64,000 nucleotides of DNA from Strigamia acuminata (taxonomy: Eukaryota > Arthropoda > Chilopoda > Geophilomorpha > Linotaeniidae). The position numbers and the translations under genes were made by a program. The DNA lies in NCBI GenBank assembly GCA_949358305.1, contig OX442316.1, positions 5,642,001 through 5,706,000 of the forward strand, given 5' to 3'. Below, piece after piece: positions 22,043-33,792 of the stretch. The notes under the pieces are model-generated. The model was not told the DNA's origin and searched no databases. It was given only the letters and a program-made list of their open reading frames with translations. Each line of letters starts with the position of its first letter. Positions within the stretch are counted from its first letter, which is position 1.

Positions 22043-22615
22043 TGTCACGTGTACGAACCGTGCCAATTGATGCGCGATTCGTAGCACGTAATTCGAATCA
22101 TTATTAGGTTAAATGTTGCTAAATTTCGGCCACAGATGGCGCTGACGGTTGGACTCCGTCATCGCCATGTGATGGACCGATCAATTCAATTATGGGGTTT
22201 ATGGCAGATTTGCTATAAATAAGGAGCCCGCACTAAGACAGCTCTCTAATCACTTTTGCTTTTCAGGAACTAGAGAGTCTGATGTCGCCTCAATAAAGAG
22301 CGCGGCTGATGACTATAAAACCAATTTGATTGCATTACATTTAGATTATCACACAGTTGTTTTATAACCCAATTAATAAAGGTTGTACATTTGATAAATG
22401 TAAAATGATAGTTTATCCAAATAACATTCTGACCTGTTTGAGAATAAATGTAACTGAATTTAAAAGGGATCGAACAAACTCTGTTTGTCCGGTCAAATAA
22501 ATCTGAATTGAATTTAAAGCATAAATGAATCTCATTCCTTCCTTTTCACACTCATTAAAACCCCAATTAAACACAGTTGCGTGGAAACCTGATCAGGCCC
22601 GGAATCCACGTAACA
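22043..22615 (+). repeat. 5' LTR of the gypsy-type element
   Basis: 573 bp; contains a TATA box (TATAAA, 22214-22219) and several AATAAA sequences. Two bases after its end begins TGGTGGAGGTGCGG, the likely primer site; I could not assign the tRNA. Confidence 0.92.
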
Positions 22616-23859
22616 AATGGTGGAGGTGCGGTTCTTTCGCCGAGACCAAAATTAGAATAAAAACCCCGAAAATTAGAGTTAAATCATCAAAAATCGTAAA
22701 ATTTAGAGCAAAATGAGTGAAATTAGAATTAAAATAACATAAAATTGGCAAATTTAGCTTAAAAATAGCCTTGAAAATCATATAAAATTTAGAGAAATCC
22801 CAAACTAATTTAAATATGAGTGATTCATTTGTGAAACTGATAGGAAAGTGAGAATGAGTCATTGCTAGTGAATAAATAGGTCAATTAGATTGAAAATTGG
22901 CAAAGTCTAAAAAAATAAAATAGAATAGAATAGAAGTTTTGAGTGTTTAAATTGGATAAATTTGCATTTGAGTGTTATTTACTGTGATATTTGACTTTGA
23001 ATTGAATTGATATAGTATTATTGATTGAATTTTGATAAAATTTGATGAAATTGTATGTTAATAAGGAATTTAATTGTGATGTTGAGATAAAATTGGATAA
23101 TAATAGAGAATATATTGTTTATAGTTATTAATGAATTTGTTTTTTTTCCAGAGCATTTTTGTAAAGTGTTATTAATAAGAAATTTTTCCTTGAATAGTTT
23201 TGATGAAATTTAGTAATTATGACCGTGAAAATGAATCGTTTTTTTTTTGGATATTTTTGTAATTATGACCGTGAAAATTGAATTGTTTAATTATTGAATT
23301 GTTCTAGTGTTTTGAAACATTTCTGTAAAAATTGAAGTGTTTAATTATTGAATTATTTTTCAGAAAGTGAAAAGAGTTTTGTGTGCTAAAAAGTTATAGT
23401 GTTATTTATAACTGGAAAAGTGAATTAAAAGTGCTTCGAGTCAAAGGATTGTGTCTTCTCTACAATTAATAAATCATTGCGGACTCTAGACGTTACGCGT
23501 TTTCAAAATACGTAACGGATTACCTGCTCTCAGGTAGTAAGAAAGAAGAAGAGTTGGAAGAAGAGACAGCATTGAGTGACAAGGTGACTGAGCGAAATAG
23601 GGGGCCAAAACCCAAAGAGGGACTTAAAACTCAAAAAAGGGAAGGTGAAACCCCGCAACAGCACCGAATACGAGTTGTTAGTGCTGATCTTCAAGCTGAA
23701 TTGTTCCCACACGAGGTGGAGCAATTAGGAGAATTATTGATACGAGAACAGGGTGATCAGGACGACGCAGACGAGAAGGACGTTTTCCAAGACGTTGAGG
23801 AGCAACCAAATTTAGAACTTTCATATTTGTGTATAAATAAAGAACAATCACCAATTAAA
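22616..23859 (+). other. Leader of the gypsy-type element
   Basis: Very AT-rich and largely non-coding up to about 23476. From there the gag frame is open for ~128 codons (acidic/basic, with EEE and KPK runs) but has no ATG before 23860. It may be untranslated, use a non-AUG start, or be joined by splicing. Confidence 0.5.
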
Positions 23860-24975
23860 ATGGCAAATGCTTCACCAGAACTTGTAGCAATACAGACGGT
23901 ATTACAAAATTTAGTGGTTAATAGAAGAAATCCAGTTGACTTTGATCCGGCGACAGGAAATATTGACACATGGCTGATCGGATATGAAGATACAATAGCC
24001 GATGACACCGAGAGAATTAAACATCTATCAATTGTGCTGAAATCCTCCGCATCATCGTGGTATCTAGACCAACTTCCACAACATCCGACTAGAACATGGA
24101 TTCAATGGAAAGATGCGTTGAAGGCAAAATTCAGACGACAAATAACAACAATTTTGTCGAAATTACAGGCAATGCAGCACAAAGATGGGACAGCTTTGGA
24201 ACATATGCAGAAAATATTAAAAGAATGTTCTTTTGCGAGACCAGCATTTACTGAAGAACAAAAGATATTTCATGTGTTTCAAGGACTTAAAAAGGTGACT
24301 AGAGATAAATTGGTAGTCAATTTTCCAAAGACATTGGATCAATTAACATCTCAACTTGGATTATTGGAAGCTCATGCATTCAGTGAGGACCCTGCAGAAG
24401 TTTTACTAACCCTACTGCAAAAAGCTGTTGATACAACAGGCGAGGTGAAACCAAGCTTGTTAGTTGAACCGAGCGACGTCAATAAAACCAAAGACGAGTT
24501 GTTAGCAGAGGTCAAAGTGCTAAGACAACAGCAGCAGTTTGGGGAAGCTCAATATGCAGAGGTTACTCCAGTCTTCTATCAAAATCAATGGTATACACCA
24601 CATCCAAACCAGGCCCAGTTCTACAATAGAGGTAACTTTAGAGGACGATCTGGACAACAACGTGGATGGTGGAATGGCAATAATAGGAACCAAGGAAGAG
24701 GATGGAGTGACAATAGAGGTCAAAACAGAGGTAATTGGAATAATCAGTGGAATGATTCAGGTCAAGGATTCCAACAGCAAAATCCACAACAGCAGTGGAA
24801 TCCACCACAACAGCAATGGAATCCACCACAAGGACAAAGACCACAGGGGAATCCGAATAACCAAGGCCATCCACAAAATCCGAATTATAAAGGTAAAAAT
24901 TTTATTGAAAATTACCGAGGCCGAGGAAATCGAGGAGCCCCACGTGGTGGACCACCTAATGCATTGGGAAACTAG
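23860..24975 (+). CDS. Gag of the gypsy-type element
   Basis: 371 residues from the first in-frame ATG (good context, AAAATGG); the frame is open further upstream without an ATG. The N-terminal half resembles retrotransposon capsid (WYLDQLP, W..WKDALKAKF). The C-terminal ~130 residues are rich in Arg, Gly, Asn and Gln with RG/RGR repeats and WNPPQQQ repeats, presumably the nucleic-acid-binding part; there is no CCHC zinc knuckle. The frame ends in TAG directly after a slippery heptamer, so a minority of ribosomes should continue into pol. The start choice is uncertain. Confidence 0.85.
   Translation: MANASPELVAIQTVLQNLVVNRRNPVDFDPATGNIDTWLIGYEDTIADDTERIKHLSIVLKSSASSWYLDQLPQHPTRTWIQWKDALKAKFRRQITTILSKLQAMQHKDGTALEHMQKILKECSFARPAFTEEQKIFHVFQGLKKVTRDKLVVNFPKTLDQLTSQLGLLEAHAFSEDPAEVLLTLLQKAVDTTGEVKPSLLVEPSDVNKTKDELLAEVKVLRQQQQFGEAQYAEVTPVFYQNQWYTPHPNQAQFYNRGNFRGRSGQQRGWWNGNNRNQGRGWSDNRGQNRGNWNNQWNDSGQGFQQQNPQQQWNPPQQQWNPPQGQRPQGNPNNQGHPQNPNYKGKNFIENYRGRGNRGAPRGGPPNALGN
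24966..24972 (+). promoter_or_regulatory. -1 ribosomal frameshift site GGGAAAC
   Basis: In the gag frame it reads G GGA AAC followed at once by the stop TAG. This is a canonical X XXY YYZ heptamer, and slipping back one base enters the pol frame (CTA GAA TGG), which is open through the gag stop to the pol body. No structure-probing evidence was available. Confidence 0.8.
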
Positions 24976-27900
24976 AATGGCCACAAAGACGAAATAACAA
25001 AAAGAAAAGAAGAAAAAGGAAATTAGAAATTATCGAGTTACACGCTATGGATGAACTTTTGCAGATTCCAGTAGTATTAAATGGTATGGAAATTACTGGT
25101 GTCTTGGATTCTGGAGGTTTTCGTAATATCATCAGTGAAGATTTGGTGAGAACTCTGCAGCTCAAATATCAACCCTGCCCAGGTGTTCGATTGAGAGTTG
25201 TGGATGGCTCATTGATAATCCCAGAAGGAAAAACCAGGATTACCATTGATGTTGGACAACAACAACATACCATCGAAGTGTTGATTGTCAATGGATTTGG
25301 ACGACATTTACTGCTAGGAGATAATTTCTTAAGATCTGCAAAGTGTAAACTCGACTATGACCAACAGAAGATCTTTGTAGGCCCAAAAGATGAACAACAA
25401 GAAGTTTTCCCAATGTCAAAGAATTATACTGATGTAAATTACATAGCCCGAGTTTTAAAACCAATAACAATTCCAGCATTACATGAATGTGTAGTTCCAA
25501 TAAAAATTGCAAAGAAAGTAGATGATGAACTATTCATAGAACCACTCAGTGGAGTAATTGATCGTTTTGGAGTGATTTGTTGCAAAACATTGACTAAATT
25601 CAGAAAAGGTGAAGGAGTTCTGCGAGTTGCGAATCCAACTAAAAAGACAATCTATTTAGGAAAAAACTCAGCAATAGCAAAAGCTTTTTATGTAATTGAG
25701 TCTGGCGTGCTTGATGAAAATAGAGTTGATCAATTTGACTTTAGCACGGCCATGGCAAATGATAATATGACGCCATCACAACAAGAACTGATGCGACAAC
25801 TGCTAGAGAAAAATTCTGATAGATTTGCGAAAACTGACAATGATTTAGGCAGAGCTCACGCGATTAAACATCGAATTGATACTGGAGATTCTCCTCCAAT
25901 CCATTTACAACCTTATAGAAGATCAATTAAGGAGAAAGAAATCGAGGATGCAGAAACAAAGAAGTTACTTGACCAGGGAGTCATTAGAGAATCCGAGAGC
26001 CCATGGAGTGCACCAGTACTACTCATCAAGAAGAGAGATGGCAAATGGAGATTTTGTGTAGATTGGAGACGGTTAAACGCGGTAACAAAGAAAATGGTTT
26101 ATCCCTTACCACGTATTGATGACACCCTAGATCAATTAGCGGGTGCGAAGTATTTTTCAATGATGGATCTCATCCAGGGATATCACCAAGTCGAAATAGA
26201 CGAACAAGATCGTGAAAAGACAGCGTTTACCACGTCTAGCGGACATTATGAGTTTAATGTCCTTGGAATGGGATTATGTAACAGCCCAGCCGCCTTTCAA
26301 AAATTGATGAACAAAGTGCTTGGTAACCTCCTGGGAAAAGTATGCATTGCATATCTTGACGATTTGATAGTGTTTTCAAAGACTTTCGATCAGCACCTCG
26401 TTGATTTGGAGGCAGTTTTCCAAAAGCTTAGAACAGCGAATCTCAAAGTTAAGCTGAGTAAATGTACGTTTGCGACACACACCATACGATATCTCGGACA
26501 TGTGGTTGATGCTGAAGGTATTTCACCGGATCCCAGGAATTTGGATTCTGTGGCGAAGTTTCCGATTCCTGTGAACGTTAAACAACTACGTGGTTTTCTA
26601 GGATTATGCTCGTATTACCGGAAATTTATTAAAAGTTTTGCGGACATTTCCAAACCTCTGGTGAATCTAACCAAAAAAGATGAAAAGTTTGATTGGGGAC
26701 CTCCCCATGAGAAAGCATTCCACACGCTTCGAACAGCATTAATAACAGTGCCGGTGTTAGCACATCCAGATTTTACTCAGCCCTTCATGATTTCATGCGA
26801 TGCAAGTGCCTATGGATTAGGAGCTATTTTGAAGCAAAAAGTCAACAATCAAGAGCGTGTCATCGCTTATGCAAGTCGTATGATGAGCACAGCAGAAATG
26901 AATTACACTGCAACTGAAAGGGAAATGTTAGCAATCATTTTTGCTATTGAAAAGTTTAGACCGTACTTATATGGACAGAAATTCCAAATTATTACCGACC
27001 ATTCTGCCCTCCAATGGCTGAAAGGAGTCCGAAATCCAAATGGACGTCTAGCCAGGTGGGCGCTGCAACTAGCTGAGTATGATTTTGAAATATTTCATAA
27101 AAGCGGCAAGAAACATACAGATGCCGATGCTTTAAGTAGGATCCAGGAAGAATTAAGTGAAGAAGAAATAGAAAAATTACCTTCGCTTTTCTTGGAAAAC
27201 TTGGACCTCCCTGTTGAACAGAGGAAGGATCCCAAACTTCTGGACCTCATAACAGCGCTAGAAAACCAAGAGCAACTTCCAAGAAGAAGAAGACGACCAC
27301 TAAAGCAGTTCGTTCTTCAAAACAAAACGTTGTTCAGGAAGAAAAAACTTAACAGTTCCCTGAACATGGAAGATTTACTACTAGTAGTTCCAAAACAACT
27401 TCAAAAAGATGTATTGCATGAAATGCACGATGGATTACTAGGAGCTCATTTGGGATTGGCAAAAACGTGGAAACGGGTAAGAACACGATTCTTCTGGACA
27501 AGAATCTACAAAGATGTCAGAAATTACGTCTTGTCCTGCCAACATTGCGCAAAAGCAAAAACAATGACAACGCCAGCTAAAGGATTAATGCAGCCATGGT
27601 CAACAGTCTCAAAGCCCTTTGAGCGAATTGGAATAGATACACTTGGACCTTTTCCATTATCACGTCTTGGAAATAAACATGTTTTTGTTGTAACTGATTA
27701 CCTTTCTAGAAATGCAATAGCTAGACCAGCAGCAGCAGCTACAGCGTTAGAAGCAGCAAAAACATTGCTTTATGAAGTTATTCTGAAAGAAGGCAGTCCA
27801 AGAGAAATCCTAAGCGACCGGGGAACCGAATACAGGAATAAAATGGTTGAGGAAGTCTCAAATATGTTTAAAAGTTTGCATAAAACTACGTCAGGATACC

Positions 27901-28772
27901 ATCCAAGAACAAATGGATTAACTGAGAGATTTAATGCGACATTCGCAAAAATGTTGCAAAGTTATGTTAATGAAGAACACACTGACTGGGACGAATTTCT
28001 TCCATTTCTCCTGTTTTCGTATAACACGGCCGTTCATGAAACAACAGGATATACACCACACTATTTACTTCGTGGATATGATGTGGATTTGACAGTAGAT
28101 GTTAATTTGGACCTGCCACAGAAAGAATTTACCTTAAGGACAGCAAAATTCATTCGAGCAGCCAGGAAAATTGCAAATGAGAGACTTGAAAAACAATCTG
28201 TAAAAAGTAAGAAAAGATTTGATGAAGATAGAGTCAACAAAGAATTTGAACCAGGTGAATTGGTTTATCTGAAAACCATCAACAGAAAAGTTGGCTTGTC
28301 AGAGAAGCTTTTACCGCAATTTTCCGGCCCGTATGAAATTGTGCGAAGAACTGCACCTAATGACTATGAAATCATCAATTCTACAAGAAAGAAAAGTGAT
28401 ATAGTGAATGTAGAAAGGTTAAAGCCATATAAGGAACGAATTGAAGAAGAAATAGATGAAGTTCTGAAAGATATGCCAGAAAAGAAAGTAAAATTTGCTG
28501 AAAAAGTGAAAAAAATCAGTAAAAATGGTGAAATTGTGGTTGAAAACACAGAAAAACCAGTGAAAACAACAAGAATCAAGCCAAAGGAGCGTTATATAGA
28601 TGATACGGAACAAATTTCATTGAAATCGCTATTTGAATCACAGCCCACGAACGAAAATGATAAAAACCAACTTAAAAATCCGCCACCAGATGGCGCAAAC
28701 ACAAAAAATGATGATTTCCGGTCGCGCAGACTCAGACCGTTGAAACGAAAAGATTATCGTCATGGCTACTAA
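24972..28772 (+). CDS. Pol of the gypsy-type element
   Basis: Open from the frameshift site; the first ATG of the frame is at 25047 (1241 residues from there). Domains counted from that ATG: aspartic protease with LDSGG (~20), reverse transcriptase with YLDD (~435), RNase H with CDAS (~584), integrase with HHCC finger (~790) and D-D-E residues in DTLG, SDRG and NGLTERF (~863, 923, 957). The basic, Lys/Glu-rich tail after the integrase is typical. The protein would be made as Gag-Pol by -1 frameshifting. The open frame has no internal stops. Confidence 0.94.
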   Translation, partial: LEWPQRRNNKKKRRKRKLEIIELHAMDELLQIPVVLNGMEITGVLDSGGFRNIISEDLVRTLQLKYQPCPGVRLRVVDGSLIIPEGKTRITIDVGQQQHTIEVLIVNGFGRHLLLGDNFLRSAKCKLDYDQQKIFVGPKDEQQEVFPMSKNYTDVNYIARVLKPITIPALHECVVPIKIAKKVDDELFIEPLSGVIDRFGVICCKTLTKFRKGEGVLRVANPTKKTIYLGKNSAIAKAFYVIESGVLDENRVDQFDFSTAMANDNMTPSQQELMRQLLEKNSDRFAKTDNDLGRAHAIKHRIDTGDSPPIHLQPYRRSIKEKEIEDAETKKLLDQGVIRESESPWSAPVLLIKKRDGKWRFCVDWRRLNAVTKKMVYPLPRIDDTLDQLAGAKYFSMMDLIQGYHQVEIDEQDREKTAFTTSSGHYEFNVLGMGLCNSPAAFQKLMNKVLGNLLGKVCIAYLDDLIVFSKTFDQHLVDLEAVFQKLRTANLKVKLSKCTFATHTIRYLGHVVDAEGISPDPRNLDSVAKFPIPVNVKQLRGFLGLCSYYRKFIKSFADISKPLVNLTKKDEKFDWGPPHEKAFHTLRTALITVPVLAHPDFTQPFMISCDASAYGLGAILKQKVNNQERVIAYASRMMSTAEMNYTATEREMLAIIFAIEKFRPYLYGQKFQIITDHSALQWLKGVRNPNGRLARWALQLAEYDFEIFHKSGKKHTDADALSRIQEELSEEEIEKLPSLFLENLDLPVEQRKDPKLLDLITALENQEQLPRRRRRPLKQFVLQNKTLFRKKKLNSSLNMEDLLLVVPKQLQKDVLHEMHDGLLGAHLGLAKTWKRVRTRFFWTRIYKDVRNYVLSCQHCAKAKTMTTPAKGLMQPWSTVSKPFERIGIDTLGPFPLSRLGNKHVFVVTDYLSRNAIARPAAAATALEAAKTLLYEVILKEGSPREILSDRGTEYRNKMVEEVSNMFKSLHKTTSGYHPRTNGLTERFNATFAKMLQSYVNEEHTDWDEFLPFLLFSYNTAVHETTGYTPHYLLRGYDVDLTVDVNLDLPQKEFTLRTAKFIRAARKIANERLEKQSVKSKKRFDEDRVNKEFEPGELVYLKTINRKVGLSEKLLPQFSGPYEIVRRTAPNDYEIINSTRKKSDIVNVERLKPYKERIEEEIDEVLKDMPEKKVKFAEKVKKISKNGEIVVENTEKPVKTTRIKPKERYIDDTEQISLKSLFESQPTNENDKNQLKNPPPDGANTKNDDFRSRRLRPLKRKDYRHGY

Positions 28773-29938
28773 AGTTCTTTGCAACGGTGAACGCAGATAA
28801 TAGCGTGACCCGAAACAAAGTCTTCTACGGATTATTTGTTGATAAATTGTGTTAAATTGTGTGTTAAAAGGTTTGTGTGCATGTTGTGAATGTTTTTAGG
28901 TGATTTTAGAAATGAAGTGTGATGTTTTTAACGTCCTTATGAACGAATTTCGTGAAATAAAATTCACCGCCATTTTCCTCACTTGTGTCAAATATTAATT
29001 AGGTGAAGACATTCTAGACTAAATTTTAAATAGTTGAAGATTAAATTTAATAAAATATTGTTGTGAGATAAAATAATTTTAGAATATGAAAGGAATTAAG
29101 ATAAACAATGGTGCGAATGGCTGGGAATGTGAAAGGACCCATCGCAACCTTCGCCATCTGCACTGAATTTCATTGGGTTTATTAAATAGGATAAAAATTA
29201 GAAATAATCAAAAATTAATAGTAATGACACGAGTGTTCGAAGGATGCGATGAAAATAAATAATTGCGAATTTTGTTGAAAATGAATAAATTTGAATTGAT
29301 TTTGACAAACTGTAAATATTTTGTGATGAAATTTTTGATAAATTTAATGTAAATATTTCACGGCATAATTTTGATTGAATGTAAATAAGAGTTAATTGTT
29401 GTAAATAATTGAAATGTGTTGATGTTTTAACGGTATTGTTAATTTTAAAGAAAATTAGAGAAATTGGAAAAATATTTTTTGAATTTGTTTATTCCCACTT
29501 TGAAAATTGTTAAGAATTGTAATTGATTATGAAAATGCTTGTTTGTAGTGTGAATGATTTTGAGTATTGTGCAAAAATATGAATTTTGATTTTGATAATT
29601 TAACTTTGACAAAAATTTTTCTTTTGATTTATGTTTTTGTTGGATTTTTCAAACATGTAAAAATGAAAAAATGGAAAAGCAGAAATTGTATTAGTGATAT
29701 TAAGTTAGTTTAAGTTGAATTATTTTATGATTTAATTGGAATAGTAACATTGGAATAAAAGGGAGTAAAGTTAACTCCAGAATGATTTAAGTTTGTGTGA
29801 TAATAATGAAACAACTGAGTGATAACTTATGAAGGGTAGAAGTAGCCGAACATTCCTTAAAGAATGTCCGATTTAAAAGACACCTGTCTGGTACCGAAAT
29901 TTGTATTTTGGGGTCCAAAACACAGCAAAAAAGGGAGT
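28773..29938 (+). other. 3' non-coding region and polypurine tract of the gypsy-type element
   Basis: Over 1.1 kb of very AT-rich sequence with no open frame of note, so no envelope gene. It ends in AAAAAAGGGAG immediately before the 3' LTR, the polypurine tract. Confidence 0.75.
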
Positions 29939-30511
29939 TGTCACGTGTACGAACCGTGCCAATTGATGCGCGATTCGTAGCACGTAATTCGAATCATTAT
30001 TAGGTTAAATGTTGCTAAATTTCGGCCACAGATGGCGCTGACGGTTGGACTCCGTCATCGCCATGTGATGGACCGATCAATTCAATTATGGGGTTTATGG
30101 CAGATTTGCTATAAATAAGGAGCCCGCACTAAGACAGCTCTCTAATCACTTTTGCTTTTCAGGAACTAGAGAGTCTGATGTCGCCTCAATAAAGAGCGCG
30201 GCTGATGACTATAAAACCAATTTGATTGCATTACATTTAGATTATCACACAGTTGTTTTATAACCCAATTAATAAAGGTTGTACATTTGATAAATGTAAA
30301 ATGATAGTTTATCCAAATAACATTCTGACCTGTTTGAGAATAAATGTAACTGAATTTAAAAGGGATCGAACAAACTCTGTTTGTCCGGTCAAATAAATCT
30401 GAATTGAATTTAAAGCATAAATGAATCTCATTCCTTCCTTTTCACACTCATTAAAACCCCAATTAAACACAGTTGCGTGGAAACCTGATCAGGCCCGGAA
30501 TCCACGTAACA
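29939..30511 (+). repeat. 3' LTR of the gypsy-type element
   Basis: 573 bp, read as identical to the 5' LTR. The right-hand ATAT duplication and the remainder of protease F exon 2 follow directly. Confidence 0.92.
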
Positions 30512-30698
30512 ATATTCATTCGGATGGGAAGCGACTCCGTTAGAAATTCTGGTTCTAACGGGCTTGTTGTCTACCCCACAATCTTAAAAATGAATGATTT
30601 TGTAGATTGTCGAAACAAGAAATGAAAAGAAACTTACAGCAAGCAGCTGTTGAATTGAAATGAATTGTAAATAGAATACATGCAATTAATGAAAACAT

Positions 30699-31325
30699 TT
30701 TGACTGCCCTCTACATAAATTCTTAAGTAGAAAAGATTAACAGGCTTGCCTTAATTGCAGCTCAATTTATAGTTTTACACATCCTGGTATTAAAATGATG
30801 TTAATTATTAAAAGTGCAGATTATTATTACTGCACGGTAACTGTCAAAGTCTATAGAAGAATTGTAAAACAAGAACTCGGTTTTATTTTACAATAAAAAA
30901 TAGTCTGTTGCATCCGAGATGCGACCAAAGTCGAAAGATGGCACTAATTATTTCAATCTTAATTAGTTTTCAATGATGACCGTTTTTTTTATTGTAACTC
31001 CATCAGGAAATTTAGTTTATTGAAATGCAGCTAAGCTCTCTAGAAGCAAAACTTAAACATTGCTAACAAGTTTACACATTTATTGATTGTCAAATTTAAA
31101 AAATGTCCAGAAATTGTTTTCCACATTGAAATGACTACAAATATTTAAAATCTTGATAATGTTGGGCGTTCCCTGCCCGACCAATGCTCAAATGGGAGGG
31201 AATATGTGGAGTATCTTCGTTTTCGGCCTTACGCAGTATACCTTGAGATTTACAGTACTGATAGTGGAGTATGCTAAATGTCAGAAATACAAAGTAGTGA
31301 AGAATCAAAAATAAGAAAAACGATT
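30699..31325. other. Spacer between copies F and G
   Basis: Copy F promoter (TATAAATTGAGC) and conserved spacer sequence only; it preserves the empty version of the D-E solo LTR site (GGGAGGGAATATGTGG). No gene is seen. Confidence 0.55.
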
Positions 31326-33792
31326 TTAATCATTACAAAATACAGAGCCTTTAGATACTTTAAAAATCCAATCATAAAAGTAGTCAACTCTTGTAACAAT
31401 CATGTAATCTTCTCGTTTACACACAACACCTAACGATACTACTCCGATAAAATTCCATCGTCCACCGATCTGAATCATGTGAGGTCCTCCTGAGTCGCCC
31501 TACAAAGTCCGAACAAAGTTGTACACCTCTGGCCAAACAAATCTTCATTTTCTCCTACGATGCAAAAACATAAACTTCTCATTCAGAGCTGAGGAAGCAT
31601 AGGAGAATATGAAGAATTCTTTGGCCAGAGGTGTACACTATTCTGGCCACACCAATGTAGTATTAGTAAAATATTCTTTTAAGTTTGTTTCATGTTTCGA
31701 ATTGTAATCAAAAAGAAAAACGATTCTCACATGACATGTTCCTGAGTGAAATGCATTAGCTGATTTCATACACAATGTCGTTGCGTGCACATACTGTATT
31801 CCATAATACCTTGCACATTCGTTAACTGAAACAATGGGCACATTTATTTTCCTCGGCGTTGCTGGATTGTAACCTTTATAATTAATAATAAAAATTTTAT
31901 ATTTTTATTTTAAAAGTAATATACTTTCTTAACAATTACCAGTTTCAGTAGTACCCCATCCAGTGACGGTTGACCAATGACCCGTATAGTTCTGTCCTGG
32001 TCTGGGGAAGCAAGGAGGTCTCATATTGGAATAAAAATTGATAAATTTTTTCATTTTGATTATCGCAATATCATTTTCCATGTCCTTGTTGTAATAAGGT
32101 TCAATATAAATGGCACTGGCTTCCAGTAAGAATCCAACGTAGTCTGTAGGATCATGGACACCAAGGCCCACGGAAATTGTGCTCACCAATCTCCTGTCAC
32201 ATTTGATAAACACGAATATCAAAAATTGTTTCGATAATCTCTGTTTTTAGGACGAGGGATGCGAATGCTTACAATGGTAACCAGAGATTTAACCGGGACC
32301 AAATTGAACGGGTGTCATTTGATCTTGGACGAACCCTTAGTGTTTGTCCAAGATTTAATCATGTCAATTCAATGAGTGGCATACAAGAGTTACTCGTGCA
32401 GACATTTGGCAGTTTAATTAAAGAGATGAAATTAAACGTCTGAAAATCAAAACTACTTTCTAATAAACGCGCAATTAATTGTTTCTCAATTTGTGTACTC
32501 GGTTGTATGACCTCTGGTTAATTGCTGATCCGTTCAATTGTTGCCATTTAAATGACACTCCGTTTAATCAAGGCTTAGGACGATTAACCACAGGACTTCC
32601 CATCCCATTTTGTAATACAGGCACCATATGTTGTTACAATATTACAACTTTCTGCAGACAATTGGTAGCCCATTGTGGGATTTTTGTTATATTTTGGTTA
32701 CAGTTGACCCCATAATCACCAGACAAGATAGTTTTCTTTAAAAACAACGAAAAACTACTAGATTTAAGTTTTGTGGTTAATCGTCCGAGGTTTAATTGTC
32801 ATCAATCCCTAATAATTTCGCCGAAGTAACGAAATTTATTCCTTCTTCGGGTCTCCAGCCTGACTCACCCGTAAATACAATGTGCAGCTGTAACGACAAA
32901 TTCTAAACACAAAAAGAAACAGAATCATGTAACTATTTAAAAACGAATGGAGGGAATCAGAAAAGGGATAAAGTGGTTAACTGTATTTATTAGCTTAACC
33001 ATGGGATTGTCACCGCGCATGCTTAGTGTGTTTATGACACACCAACTACTAGTATTAACAAATGCTGTTCAATGGCAGATATATAAAAAATCGCACACGG
33101 ATTTACGTCCGATACAGAGCCTCAACTGTGCGCACACGTCTACAGATAGCTGAAAGGTGCTGCATCTTCATAATATTACATCACGAGGTCGAATGTGTTG
33201 TTAAGTGGTATGTTTTTTTAATTGGTATGTTTTTTGGTGGTTGGTTGAAAACAAAGTGTTTAAGGTTTGAGATTCGCTTGGAGTCTTGGATAGCAAACAG
33301 ATTGACTCCCTGCTCAGAACTCCTTGGAGTTTGTGTCGTTTTTTCCACTAGAAATTTGTGGGCGGCAATTAAGACCGTGAATTCTCCTATTATGATTCTT
33401 GTTTTAAGCACGTTTCCGTGCTTTTCTGATTCCCCTAATTATTTTAGCTTTTACGATTGCTTATTAATGTTCCACCACAAAAAGGAAATATATCGCCAAC
33501 TTTTAATGCCACCTGTAATATAAAAATGCAAATATTTTTGCAGTTTGACACACATTTGGATTTTGACTCACGAGCCATGGAAATTCATTCTGTTGTGTAG
33601 CGACTCCGTTAGAAATTCTGCTTCTAGGGGCCTTATTGTCTATCCCACAATCTTAAAAATGAATGTTTTCTGTAGATTTTCAAAACAAGAAATGAAAAGA
33701 ATCTTACAGCAAGCAGCTGGGGCTGGGTATTGTCCTCTAACAGCTGAATTGAAATAAATTGTAAACAGAATACATGCAATTAATGAAAACAT
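31326..33792 (-). CDS. Secreted serine protease, array copy G
   Basis: Complete gene, 275 residues. Exons: E1 33708-33792, E2 33572-33651, E3 33455-33512, E4 32869-32902, E5 31940-32193, E6 31731-31873 (one codon longer), E7 31326-31499 (one codon shorter, VCKRED); the two length changes cancel. R|ISNG, FCGG, TAAHC, ENDIAII, TVTGWG and CHGDSGGP are present, all junctions GT-AG and in phase. It is the last complete copy at the upstream end of the array. A small inverted-repeat insertion lies in its intron 4. Confidence 0.92.
32324..32352. repeat. Tiny palindromic insertion in intron 4 of copy G
   Basis: CTTGGACGAAC and GTTTGTCCAAG are inverted with one mismatch around a 7-nt loop. Other copies read CATTTAATCA without this segment. 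Confidence 0.6.

Larger units (their letters stand above)
22043..30511 (+). mobile_element. Full-length gypsy-type LTR retrotransposon
   Basis: 8469-bp element, plus strand, with two 573-bp LTRs that I read as identical (TGTCACG...CGTAACA). It is flanked by the 4-bp duplication ATAT (22039-22042 and 30512-30515), a duplication also typical of the 17.6/297 group. Order: 5' LTR, ~1.2-kb AT-rich leader, gag, pol in the -1 frame, ~1.2-kb AT-rich 3' region without an envelope gene, purine-rich tract, 3' LTR. It interrupts exon 2 of protease copy F. Intact frames and identical LTRs imply a recent insertion. Confidence 0.94.
19729..30698 (-). pseudogene. Serine protease copy F, exon 2 split by a gypsy element
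   Basis: E1 30638-30698 (short, 24 nt deleted after the signal peptide), E2 in two pieces (30512-30582 and 22030-22042) separated by an 8.5-kb retrotransposon, E3 21910-21967, E4 21369-21402, E5 20346-20605 (six nt longer, in frame), E6 20136-20275, E7 19729-19905. The insertion lies a few codons before the end of exon 2, between the activation site and FCGG, so a normal mRNA is unlikely. Otherwise the exons are open, with TAAHC, ENDIAII and GDSGGP intact, so disruption is recent. Ser214 (usual VVS) reads as Ala in VAAQG. The exon 5 acceptor has shifted after loss of about 9 nt but keeps AG. Confidence 0.85.
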
